Of a stretch of 64,000 bases of DNA, positions 10,565 to 18,322 are shown piece by piece. Under the pieces are notes generated by a model. It searched no databases. It saw only the letters and a program-made list of their open reading frames with translations, and had not been told where the DNA came from. Position 1 is the stretch's first letter. The number at the start of each line of letters is the position of its first letter. Source of the DNA: Streptomyces sp. NBC_01267 (GTDB lineage: Bacteria; Actinomycetota; Actinomycetes; Streptomycetales; Streptomycetaceae); contig NZ_CP108455.1 of assembly GCF_036241575.1 (NCBI RefSeq), positions 3,468,001-3,532,000 on the forward strand, read 5' to 3'. Position numbers and translations under genes: made by a program.

Positions 10565-10942
10565 ATGAGTTCCGCGTACGACAACCGACTCGCGGCGCTG
10601 ATGGGCGAGTTCACCGAGCGCATGTCACTCGTCCGCGGCGCGCAGGAGTCACTCGAAGGGCAGTCCGTCACCGCCCGTTCCAAGGACCGGTCGGTGACGG
10701 TCGTGGGGGATGTCCGGGGCGGCATCCGGCAGATCACGTTCGACACCGACGACTTCCGCGACATGGCCCCCGCCGAGCTGGGCGCGCTCCTGGTGGGGAC
10801 GATCGCCGAGGTCAGGCAGCAGGCCTCGGCGAAGGTGCGGGAGGCGTTCGCGCCCGTGGTGGCGGCGAGCGCGGGGCCGGAGGACCTGGCCGCGCTGGAG
10901 GAGCTGAAGCGGTCCCTGCGCGGGATGCCCGAGCAGAAGTGA
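10565..10942 (+). CDS. YbaB/EbfC-family DNA-binding-like protein
   Basis: 125 residues. The central TVTVVGDVRGGIRQITFDT strand pair followed by a long helix rich in Ala, Glu and Arg is the YbaB/EbfC pattern (small homodimeric nucleoid-associated proteins). The ATG at 10565 has AGGAG about 10 nt upstream and is preferred over an earlier in-frame start without a site. In actinobacteria such divergent YbaB-like proteins often accompany WXG100-type secreted proteins; here the two WXG-like genes are convergent just downstream. A partner role there is inference. Confidence 0.8.
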   Translation: MSSAYDNRLAALMGEFTERMSLVRGAQESLEGQSVTARSKDRSVTVVGDVRGGIRQITFDTDDFRDMAPAELGALLVGTIAEVRQQASAKVREAFAPVVAASAGPEDLAALEELKRSLRGMPEQK

Positions 10943-11008
10943 CCCCCTGAGGGGCTCGTGAGGGTCGTGACCGCAGTACTTCTCAGGGGCTCGTGACCGC
11001 GGTGCCCC

Positions 11009-12520
11009 TCAGGGGTTGAGGATCCGCGTGATGTCGTCGGCGGTGGGCACGGCCTCCGGCTGGTTGACGGTCGTCGTGCCGTCTCCCCAGTGGACCGTCT
11101 CGGTCCCGTCGGGTGCGGTCTCGATCCAGATGCCGTCGGGCCGGGTGACCGTCGTCGTACCGTCACCCCAGTGGACCGTCGCGGTCCCGTCGGCCGTGCT
11201 CTCCACCTTCGTACCGTCCGCCAGGGTGCTCGTGCTGGTGCCGTCGCCCCAGTGCACGGTCTCCGTACCGCCGGGCGCGCTGTCGACCCTGATCCCCTCC
11301 CCGAGATGGGTGGTGGTGCTGCCGTCGCCCCAGTGGACGGTCCCCGTCTCCCCGGGGGCCGCGCTCTCTCCCCGTACCCCGTCCGGCCAGGTGATCGTCG
11401 AACCGTCGGCGGTGGTGGTGATCCGGGCACCGTTCTCGTACGTCGTGACCGTGCCGCCCGCGGGACGGCCCCCGGAGCCGCCCGCGGGATCGCCCCCGAA
11501 GAGCTTGTCGCCCGCCTTCTGCCCGTAGTCGTCGAGGTACTTCCCCGGTGAGAGGGACCCGAAGTCGTGCGGGTTCAGGGTGCTCAGTCCCTTCCCCTTG
11601 ATCCCGCCGAACGCCCCGTTCATCGCCCCGTACGTCACGTCGGAGCCCGGGGCGTTGCCCATCGCCGCGTCCTGGGCAGCCGCCTCCGCCGTACCGGACG
11701 CCGCTCCCCAGAGCGCGGCGAACGGTGCGCCGGCGCCGAACTTGGTGAGGTTGTTCCGGAATCCCTTGGGCGTCGACCCGTCGAAGAGCTTCGTGGGGAA
11801 CGCGTCCCCGAGCAGCTTCCCGCCCCCCTTGGTCAGCCCCTTGCCGATCCCCTTGCCGAGGCCGCCCGTGCCGAAGCCCACGAGCGCGCCGACCGCGCCC
11901 GCGGTCGCCGCCTTGCCGACCTCGCCCCAGTCGATGCCGCCCGGCCGGTGGCCGCGGCGCATCTCGTCGAGCTGGGCGACCAGGTCCCAGCCCACCTGCT
12001 GGAGTTCGGAGTCCACCACGTGCGCGACGAGCCTGATGATCGCCTTGCGGATGAAGCGGACGATGACGGCACGGGTGAGTGCCATCTCCGCCGGGATGGC
12101 CGCCTCGCTGGCCCCGAAGGTGAAGAACGACATGGCCACGGCGATGGCGATCTCCACCGCCAGGGCCACCAGCATCCCGATGATCTCGATGCGCAGGGTC
12201 TCGATCTCCAGCGCCATCGCCTCCAGCGCCCCGGCGAGCGCCTCACAGGCATCGGCGATGGCCGGGAGGTACGGTTCCGCGCCCCGGGTGAGGTCGTCGG
12301 CGTACGCGTGGAATGCGGCCCCGGTCTGCCCGGTCACGCCCCGGTCGACCGCCGCCGACGCCGAGACCACCAGCGCCACGATGTCGTTGACCGCTGTCTC
12401 CGCGTCGCGCCAGCCGGTGGCCAGGTACCGCAGGTCGTCCGGGTTGCCCTCCGGCCAGTCGTTGCCGACCAGGATCTCCAGCAGGGTCTGCACGCCCGGG
12501 GGAACGGTGGTGGCCGCCAT
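11009..12520 (-). CDS. Large WXG/LXG-like protein with C-terminal HWGDGT repeats
   Basis: 503 residues. The first ~100 residues are helical, with a WRDAETAVNDIV-type stretch like the WXG100 and actinobacterial outer-membrane-channel-like domains. Residues ~110-170 hold hydrophobic helices (IGMLVALAVEIAIAVAMSFF), followed by a Gly-rich linker. The last ~130 residues carry four to five degenerate ~25-residue repeats centred on TVHWGDGT(T/S)T, an RHS/YD-like beta pattern. There is no recognisable toxin domain at the C-terminus. Start ATG 12520, 2 nt after the stop of the upstream gene, so the pair is coupled. It may be a type VII-related secreted or surface protein. Confidence 0.75.
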   Translation of the reverse strand: MAATTVPPGVQTLLEILVGNDWPEGNPDDLRYLATGWRDAETAVNDIVALVVSASAAVDRGVTGQTGAAFHAYADDLTRGAEPYLPAIADACEALAGALEAMALEIETLRIEIIGMLVALAVEIAIAVAMSFFTFGASEAAIPAEMALTRAVIVRFIRKAIIRLVAHVVDSELQQVGWDLVAQLDEMRRGHRPGGIDWGEVGKAATAGAVGALVGFGTGGLGKGIGKGLTKGGGKLLGDAFPTKLFDGSTPKGFRNNLTKFGAGAPFAALWGAASGTAEAAAQDAAMGNAPGSDVTYGAMNGAFGGIKGKGLSTLNPHDFGSLSPGKYLDDYGQKAGDKLFGGDPAGGSGGRPAGGTVTTYENGARITTTADGSTITWPDGVRGESAAPGETGTVHWGDGSTTTHLGEGIRVDSAPGGTETVHWGDGTSTSTLADGTKVESTADGTATVHWGDGTTTVTRPDGIWIETAPDGTETVHWGDGTTTVNQPEAVPTADDITRILNP

Positions 12521-12522
12521 CT

Positions 12523-13008
12523 CTACTCCGCCTCGCCCTGTTCCCCGCCGAACGCGGTGTCCGCCAACGCGGAGGCATGGCCCTCCGCGCCCTCCAGCAC
12601 CCCGTGCACGGCGCCGATGTCGTCCACCAGCTTCCGGAAGATGGCCTCCAGCGTGTCGATCGCCCCCTGGACGACGACTGCCGGACCGCTGCCGTCGTCC
12701 CCCGCGTAGTTCGCCTCGAAGGTCTTCCCCAGCGGGTCGGTCCCCCACGGCCGGTCCCCCAGCGCGGGGGCCGTGACCGTACGGTCCAGGGCGGCGGCGC
12801 AGTCGTGTGCGACGGCTCGGGCGTCGTCGAAAACGGCGCGGGCGTTCTTCAGTTCCCCGAGGTCGACGACGAGGACCCCCGACCAGTCGACGCTGTTGTC
12901 GTGGCTGTACCCACCGCCGACGGTGGAGTCCGGGGCGGTGAGCGACAGCGGGTTGTTGCGGTAGCCCCCGGTGGGTTCCGGGGAGTTCGTGGAGGAGACG
13001 GTAGGCAT
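12523..13008 (-). CDS. WXG100-like small protein, partner of the repeat protein
   Basis: 161 residues starting MPTVSSTNSPEP. It is predominantly helical after residue 45, with a pattern of small residues (LKNARAVFDDARAVAHDCAAALD) and a second helix (IDTLEAIFRKLVDDIGAVHGVLEG) resembling ESX/WXG100 helical hairpins, though with no canonical WXG. It is the first gene of a two-gene unit, ending 2 nt before its large neighbour. Function unknown; secretion with the neighbour or a chaperone-like role are the obvious ideas. Confidence 0.7.
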   Translation of the reverse strand: MPTVSSTNSPEPTGGYRNNPLSLTAPDSTVGGGYSHDNSVDWSGVLVVDLGELKNARAVFDDARAVAHDCAAALDRTVTAPALGDRPWGTDPLGKTFEANYAGDDGSGPAVVVQGAIDTLEAIFRKLVDDIGAVHGVLEGAEGHASALADTAFGGEQGEAE

Positions 13009-13080
13009 CGTCCCAGCCTGTGGCCCCGCCGCCGCCGCTGCCATCGGCCGCCCGGATCCTTGATGCGATCCTGGCGGGGG

Positions 13081-13935
13081 TCAGCGCGCCGCCAGGGCCG
13101 AGGCCAGTCCCCCCAGGAACCCCGCGAGCGCCTCCGGATCCGGCAGCAACAGATCGGCCCGCGCGGCCAGTTCGGGTACCTCGTCGCCCCCCACGCACAC
13201 CAGCAGGCCCCGGACACCCTCCGTGCGGAGGCTCTCGACCGCGGCGTAGGCGGGCAGGTCCCCGAGGTCGTCACCGGCGTAGAGGACAACCCCGGCGCCC
13301 GTTCCCCGTACGTGCTCCGTCAGCGCCACGCCCTTGTCGACGCCGGGCGGGCGCAGCTCCAGGACCATCCGGCCCGGTTCGACGATCAGCCCGTGCCGGG
13401 CGGCGAGTCCGGCCAGCGGGGTGCGCAGGGCCGCGAAGGCCGCGGCCGGGTCGGCGGCGCGGCGGGTGTGGACCGCGACGGCCCGGCCGCCCTTCTCCTC
13501 GGTCCAAGCGCCGCGCGCGGCGGCCACCCCGTCGAGGAGGGCGGGAAGCTCCGCACGGGCCGCGGCGACGCCCGGGTGCGGGGCGGGGGCGTGGACCGTG
13601 GCGGTGACGGCGTCCCAGCGCTCGGCGCCGTAGTGGCCGAGGACCACCAGGCGCTCCAGGCCGGGTACGCCCGCGAAGCCGCCGTACCGGACGGCGAGGT
13701 CGGCCGGGCGGCCGGTGACCACGGCCACCGAGGCGACCCGTGGGGCGAGCGCGGCGAGCGCCGGGACGACGTCGGGGTGGGCGCGGGCCTGTTCGGGGTC
13801 GGGCACGATGTCGGCGAGCGTGCCGTCGAAGTCGAGGGCCACGACGGCCTTTTCGGGCCCGGCGAGGAGAGCCGCGAGGCCTTCGCGGCCGGCGTCGGTG
13901 GCGGGGGTCGGCAAGGGGTGCGGTGAGCTGCCCAT
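13081..13935 (-). CDS. otsB: Trehalose-6-phosphate phosphatase
   Basis: 284 residues, a HAD-superfamily enzyme: motif I ALDFDGTLAD (nucleophile D35, general acid D37), motif II VVTGRP, and late motifs with KG (GVDKGVAL) and GDDLGD, all in OtsB order. It removes phosphate from trehalose-6-phosphate made by OtsA. The start MGSSPHPLP is the first ATG of the frame. It is transcribed away from the small DUF3263 gene at 13969 on the same strand, with a 33-bp gap that suggests co-transcription. Confidence 0.95.
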   Translation of the reverse strand: MGSSPHPLPTPATDAGREGLAALLAGPEKAVVALDFDGTLADIVPDPEQARAHPDVVPALAALAPRVASVAVVTGRPADLAVRYGGFAGVPGLERLVVLGHYGAERWDAVTATVHAPAPHPGVAAARAELPALLDGVAAARGAWTEEKGGRAVAVHTRRAADPAAAFAALRTPLAGLAARHGLIVEPGRMVLELRPPGVDKGVALTEHVRGTGAGVVLYAGDDLGDLPAYAAVESLRTEGVRGLLVCVGGDEVPELAARADLLLPDPEALAGFLGGLASALAAR

Positions 13936-13968
13936 GGGGGTGACCCTAGCCGGGCTCGGAGGAGCCCG

Positions 13969-14217
13969 TCAGCGGCGTTCTCGGCGCGCCGTACGTATCC
14001 GGCGGAGGCGGTTGATCGTCACCGGGTCGTGGGCCAGCGCGCCCTCGTCGTCCAGCAGGGCGTTGAGGAGCTGGTAGTAACGGACCGGCGAGATCCCCAG
14101 CCGCTCCCTGATGGCCCGCTCCTTGGCGCCGGTGCCGGGCCAGGGGTGGCGTTCCACGGCGAGTACGGCACGGTCGCGCTCGGAGAGCGCGGGGCCGTGC
14201 ACGTCGTCGCCAGTCAT
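13969..14217 (-). CDS. Small helix-turn-helix protein (DUF3263)
   Basis: 82 residues from the ATG at 14217; a TTG three codons upstream is also possible. The core LSERDRAVLAVERHPW, then an RLGISPVRYYQLLNALLDDEGAL helix-turn-helix-like segment, is the DUF3263 pattern common in actinobacteria. The tail RRIRTARRERR is strongly basic. It lies directly upstream of otsB on the same strand, so a role in regulating that unit is possible but unproven. Confidence 0.85.
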   Translation of the reverse strand: MTGDDVHGPALSERDRAVLAVERHPWPGTGAKERAIRERLGISPVRYYQLLNALLDDEGALAHDPVTINRLRRIRTARRERR

Positions 14218-14319
14218 ATGAGCCAACGTACTGGGGAGCCCGGGGCCGGGGCTACCCGGTGCTCCTCCCCGGCAGCGGGACCGGGCTGCTCGGCGTTCGT
14301 ACCCGGCAGCGGGCCGGGG

Positions 14320-15585
14320 CTACTCGGCGTTCTGCGCGGTCGACGCCTGGGTCTGGAGCTGGTTGAGGACGCTCACCGGATTGCCACCCGGCCGCACGGC
14401 CTTGCCGATCTCCTTCTTGACGTCGGTGCTCACCTGCGACCAGGACGTCTTGCCGACGGGCGGCAGCTGCGCGGTGGGCAGCTGGTCGAGGAAGGTCTTG
14501 AGGAACTTGTACTTCGGTTCGTCCGCCAGCATCCCGGACGCCGAGGTGGTGGACGGCAGCAGGTTGTACCTCTCGGTGAGGTCCAGGACGTTCTTGTCGC
14601 TGAAGACGTCGTTGAGGAACTTGCCTATCTCCTCGCGGTGGCCGTTCTGCTTGAAGCCCATGATCCAGTCGGCGACGCCCGTGGCCGACTTGGCCGGGCC
14701 GTTGATACCGGGCATCGAGACCATGCCGACCTTGACGCCCTTGGCGACGGCCTGCTGCACCAGCTGCGGGTGGCCGTTGAGCATGCCGACCTCGCCCTTG
14801 GTGAAGGCCGCGTACGCCTGCTTACGGCTGAATTCGGCGGGGGCCACCGGGCCGGTGAGATGGGCGCCGACGAGGTCGTTCTTCAGCCAGTTGAAGGTCT
14901 TGGCGTTCTCGGCCGAGTCGAGCGTGTACGTACCGACGCCGTCGGTGTAGCCGCCGTTCCCGCTGAGCATCCACTGCATGGTCTCGACCTGGGCCTCCTC
15001 CGGGCCGAGCGGCAGCGCGTACGGGTACTTCACCCCCTGCGCCTTGAGCACCTCGGCGTCGGCCTTGAGCTCGGCCCAGGTCTTCGGCGGCTTGATCCCG
15101 GCGTTCGCGAACATCTTCTCGTTGTAGAAGAGGAGCCGGGTCGAGGCGACGAACGGCAGGCCGTACTGCACCCGGTCCTGCTCGCCCGCGTCGGAGAGCG
15201 AGGAGAGGAAGTTGGACTGGACGGCGATGGAGAGCAGGTCGTCGGCGCTGTAGAGCTTGCCCGCAGCCGCGTAGTCGGAGTAGGAGCCGATCTGGGCGAT
15301 GTCGGGGGCGTGGCCGGATTTGACCATCGCGGCGACCTTCGCGTCGACGACCGGCCAGGGGTAGACGGAGACGTCGACCTTGATGTGCGGGTTCTTGGCC
15401 TCGAAGGCGGCGGCCAGTTTGTCCCAGTACTGCTGGTTGCTCGGCCCGTCCGCCGGATCGTAGTTCGCGGCGACGACCTTCAGCATGACGTCGCCCGGTC
15501 CGCTGTCGGATCCGCATCCCGAGAGCACTGCTGTCATACCGAGTGCGGCAGCCGCCGCGGTAAGACCCAAAAAGCGCCGCTGCAC
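14320..15585 (-). CDS. Extracellular sugar-binding lipoprotein (ABC importer family 1)
   Basis: 421 residues. The signal MQRRFLGLTAAAAALG runs to the lipobox LSGC (Cys 24), so it is lipid-anchored outside the membrane. The rest is a cluster B periplasmic-type binding protein with MFANAGIKPPKTWAEL and the GEVGMLNGHP hinge-like segment. No permease genes are adjacent, so it is an orphan component. In streptomycetes such importers share the ATPase MsiK, and an msiK gene lies at the other end of this window. The ligand is unknown; the nearby nagKA suggests an amino sugar but does not prove it. Confidence 0.92.
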   Translation of the reverse strand: MQRRFLGLTAAAAALGMTAVLSGCGSDSGPGDVMLKVVAANYDPADGPSNQQYWDKLAAAFEAKNPHIKVDVSVYPWPVVDAKVAAMVKSGHAPDIAQIGSYSDYAAAGKLYSADDLLSIAVQSNFLSSLSDAGEQDRVQYGLPFVASTRLLFYNEKMFANAGIKPPKTWAELKADAEVLKAQGVKYPYALPLGPEEAQVETMQWMLSGNGGYTDGVGTYTLDSAENAKTFNWLKNDLVGAHLTGPVAPAEFSRKQAYAAFTKGEVGMLNGHPQLVQQAVAKGVKVGMVSMPGINGPAKSATGVADWIMGFKQNGHREEIGKFLNDVFSDKNVLDLTERYNLLPSTTSASGMLADEPKYKFLKTFLDQLPTAQLPPVGKTSWSQVSTDVKKEIGKAVRPGGNPVSVLNQLQTQASTAQNAE

Positions 15586-15663
15586 AGCCCTTTACCACCC
15601 TTGTGTTCAGTTGGATCCCCTGCGACAGCCCACCGAGGGCCCCCATGTCATCCCGTCGCATCA
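15586..15663. other. Upstream region of the binding-protein gene
   Basis: Short promoter-sized region before the inverted-repeat element. The whole stretch 15586-16119 has no supported gene; it contains the MITE-like repeat and the nagK promoter described separately. Confidence 0.4.
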
Positions 15664-15822
15664 AGACCGACCGGCAATTGGGGGGTGGGGAAGGAGCGTG
15701 GTCTGGTGCGTGCGGTCGCAAGGCGGAGGATTGAGGCATGGCGGAGCCATGGTGATTGACGACAACGCGGCGAGCGTGCGTGCCAGACCATGCGACGCCG
15801 CCCCCCAATTGCCGGTCGGTCT
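15664..15822. repeat. 159-bp MITE-like element with 22-bp perfect terminal inverted repeats
   Basis: Perfect 22-bp terminal inverted repeats (15664-15685 and 15801-15822). Pairing extends inward imperfectly through GGTCTGG/CCAGACC and on to a central CATGGC-GGA-GCCATG hairpin near 15737-15751, so the whole element folds into one long stem. There is no reading frame inside. No target-site duplication is obvious at the ends. Similar GC-rich palindromic elements recur between genes in Streptomyces (recollection). Possibilities are a non-autonomous transposable element or a structured RNA/terminator. Confidence 0.7.
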
Positions 15823-16076
15823 AAGCCGGATCTTCCCGTACGCCACCTGCGAGGTCTACAGCTGCCGGGTCTCGCTTCAGCAACACGAACCCCACGGGCC
15901 CCAGGCCCAGTTCAGCGGCGCGCGCCTCCGCCCACGCCCCGCCCACGCCCCGCCGGCACCCCGGCCCCGCCCCCTTCGCCGCCCTCGTCCACGCCCTCAC
16001 CCGCCGTCCTCGCAGGCAGCCGCGTTTTGCCGGGACTTTGCCCGCACTTTGTATGGGCGCGCAACAATCCGGTACA

Positions 16077-16092
16077 GGTGGACTAGACCTTT
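16077..16092. promoter_or_regulatory. DasR-responsive element (dre) candidate at nagK
   Basis: The 16-mer contains GGACTAGACC and matches the palindromic dre consensus (core GGTCTAGACC) at about 12 of 16 positions. It lies 28 bp upstream of the nagK start. DasR represses GlcNAc genes until glucosamine-6-phosphate accumulates, so this operator fits the operon's content. Confidence 0.75.
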
Positions 16093-16119
16093 TTCGGTTA
16101 TCCGAGACACACTGTCCCT

Positions 16120-17094
16120 GTGACTGCACTCCCCCGGGGATCCACCCCCGGTTCCCCGGCCGAAAACCATGTCATCGCCCTCGACGTGGGCGGCACCGGC
16201 ATGAAAGCCGCACTGGTCGGGGCCGACGGCTCCCTGCTCCACGAGGCGCGGCGGGCCACCAACAGAGAGCGCGGCCCCGAGGCCGTCGTCGAGTCGATCC
16301 TCGACTTCGCCGCCGAGCTGCGCGCGTACGGCGAGGAACACCTCGGCCGGACCGCGTCGGCGGCCGGTGTCGCCATCCCCGGCATCGTGGACGCCGAGAA
16401 CGGCATCGCCGTCTACGCCTCCAACCTCGGCTGGCGCGACGTCCCGATGCGCGAACTGCTCAGCACCCGGCTGCACGGCATCCCGGTCGCCCTCGGCCAC
16501 GACGTCCGCACCGGTGGCCTCGCCGAGGGCCGGATCGGGGCGGGCAAGGGCGCCGACCGGTTCCTCTTCATGCCGCTCGGCACCGGTATCGCGGGCGCCA
16601 TCGGCATCGAGGGCTCCATCGAGGCGGGCGCCCACGGTTACGCGGGCGAGATCGGCCACATCATCGTCCGGCACGGCGGTGTCGCCTGCGGCTGCGGCCA
16701 GCGCGGCTGTCTGGAGCGGTACGCCTCCGCGTCCGCGGTCTCGCTGGCCTGGGCCGAGGCGTCCGGCGACCCGGAGGCCGACGCGGCCGACTGCGCCAAG
16801 GCCGTCGAGTCCGGCGACCCGAAGGCCGTCGCCGTCTGGCAGAACGCGGTGGACGCCCTCGCCGACGGCCTGGTCACCGCGCTCACCCTGCTCGACCCCC
16901 GCACCCTGATCATCGGCGGCGGTCTCGCCGAGGCCGGGGACACGCTGTTCGTCCCACTGAAGGCAGCGGTGGAGGAACGCCTGACGTTCCAGAAGCCGCC
17001 CCACATCGTCCCGGCGGCCCTCGGGGACACCGCCGGGTGCCTGGGCGCAGGGCTGCTCGCCTGGGATCTTCTCTCCACGGAGGTATCCGCCTGA
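16120..17094 (+). CDS. nagK: ROK-family kinase, probable N-acetylglucosamine kinase
   Basis: 324 residues. An N-terminal ASKHA phosphate loop (ALDVGGTGMKAAL), then the ROK signature with its zinc site: EIGHIIVRHGG followed by CGCGQRGCLERYAS (one His, three Cys). It phosphorylates a hexose; coupling to nagA and the dre site make N-acetylglucosamine the likely substrate, although glucokinase-like activity is common in ROK kinases. The start is GTG at 16120. Its stop overlaps the nagA ATG by one base (TGATG), with GGAGG inside the nagK end, indicating translational coupling. Confidence 0.9.
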   Translation: MTALPRGSTPGSPAENHVIALDVGGTGMKAALVGADGSLLHEARRATNRERGPEAVVESILDFAAELRAYGEEHLGRTASAAGVAIPGIVDAENGIAVYASNLGWRDVPMRELLSTRLHGIPVALGHDVRTGGLAEGRIGAGKGADRFLFMPLGTGIAGAIGIEGSIEAGAHGYAGEIGHIIVRHGGVACGCGQRGCLERYASASAVSLAWAEASGDPEADAADCAKAVESGDPKAVAVWQNAVDALADGLVTALTLLDPRTLIIGGGLAEAGDTLFVPLKAAVEERLTFQKPPHIVPAALGDTAGCLGAGLLAWDLLSTEVSA

Positions 17095-18242
17095 TGGCCG
17101 GAAGCGAAGCAAGCACAGTCCTCTCCGGAGCCCGGGTGGTGCTGCCGACCGGGACCGTCGAGAGCGGCCGGGTCATCGTGGAGGGTTCACGCATCGCGGG
17201 AAGCTCACCCGAGAGCGCGACCGTGCTCGACCTCACCGGCCACTGGGTGGTCCCCGGATTCGTCGACATGCACGTCCACGGCGGCGGCGGCGCGTCCTTC
17301 ACGTCCGGCACCCAGGACGACGTGCTCAAGGGCATCGACACCCACCGGCAGCACGGCACCACGACGATGGTCGCCTCGACCGTCACCGGCGAGATGGACT
17401 TCCTCGCCGAGCGCGCCGCGCTGCTCTCCGAACTGGTCGAGCAGGGCGACCTGGCGGGCATCCACTTCGAGGGCCCGTTCATCTCCCCGTGCCGCAAGGG
17501 CGCCCACAGCGAGGCGCTGCTGCGCGACCCGGACCCGGCCGACGTCCGCAAGCTGATGGACGCGGCGCGCGGTACGGCCAAGATGTTCACCCTCGCCACC
17601 GAGATGACCGGCGGCATCGACTCCGTACGCCTCCTCAAGGAGAACGGGGTCATCGCGGCCATCGGCCACACCGACGCCACGTACGACCAGACCGTCGAGG
17701 CGATCGAGGCGGGTGCGAGCGTCGCCACCCACCTCTACAACGCGATGCCGGGCCTGGGCCACCGCGCCCCCGGCCCGATCGCCGCCCTCCTGGAGGACGA
17801 GCGGGTCACCGTCGAGCTGATCAACGACGGCACGCACCTGCACCCGGCCGCGCTGGAACTGGCGTACCGCTCGGCGGGCTCCGCACGGGTCGCCTTCATC
17901 ACCGACGCGATGGACGCGGCGGGCTTCGGCGACGGGGTCTACCTGCTCGGCCCGCTGGAGGTCGAGGTGAAGGACGGCGTCGCCCGACTGGCGGGAGGCG
18001 GCTCGATCGCCGGTTCCACGCTCACCCTGGACACCGCTTTCCGGCGCGCGGTGACCGTCGACAAGCTCCCCGTGGAGGACGTCGTACGGTCCATCTCCGC
18101 CAACCCGGCGAAGCTGCTCGGCGTGTACGACAAGGTCGGTTCGCTGGAGCCCGGCAAGGACGCCGACCTGGTCGTCCTGGACGCGGACTTCGCGCTGGCC
18201 GGCGTGATGCGCAAGGGCAATTGGGTGGTTGAGCCGAAATAG
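17094..18242 (+). CDS. nagA: N-acetylglucosamine-6-phosphate deacetylase
   Basis: 382 residues, full length. An amidohydrolase barrel with FVDMHVHGGGG (metal-site His 60 and His 62), GIHFEGPFISP, IGHTDATYDQ, THLYNAMPG, and the catalytic Asp in FITDAMDAAG. It deacetylates GlcNAc-6-phosphate to GlcN-6-phosphate, the effector that releases DasR. It is the second gene of a two-gene operon with nagK, one-base overlap, and is followed by a long hairpin that should end the transcript. Confidence 0.96.
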   Translation: MAGSEASTVLSGARVVLPTGTVESGRVIVEGSRIAGSSPESATVLDLTGHWVVPGFVDMHVHGGGGASFTSGTQDDVLKGIDTHRQHGTTTMVASTVTGEMDFLAERAALLSELVEQGDLAGIHFEGPFISPCRKGAHSEALLRDPDPADVRKLMDAARGTAKMFTLATEMTGGIDSVRLLKENGVIAAIGHTDATYDQTVEAIEAGASVATHLYNAMPGLGHRAPGPIAALLEDERVTVELINDGTHLHPAALELAYRSAGSARVAFITDAMDAAGFGDGVYLLGPLEVEVKDGVARLAGGGSIAGSTLTLDTAFRRAVTVDKLPVEDVVRSISANPAKLLGVYDKVGSLEPGKDADLVVLDADFALAGVMRKGNWVVEPK

Positions 18243-18273
18243 TCCGTTAAGCGGCGGCATTGATGCACGATCG

Positions 18274-18318
18274 AAGCGGAAGCGGTAGGTCCACACACTG
18301 TGCCTGCCGCTTCCGCTT
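18274..18318 (+). terminator. Hairpin after nagKA
   Basis: A 16-bp stem with one G-U pair (18274-18289 with 18303-18318) and a 13-nt loop, 30 nt past nagA. It lies only a few bases before the next start codon, so it may also shape initiation or an attenuated read-through into the PfkB gene. Confidence 0.7.
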
Positions 18319-18322
18319 TGGC

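Noticed and set aside
11009..13198. One 729-codon protein covering both WXG-like genes' strand
   Set aside because: The upstream part is out of register with the real 161-residue gene, and the ATG at 12520 lies 2 nt after that gene's stop with a ribosome-binding site.
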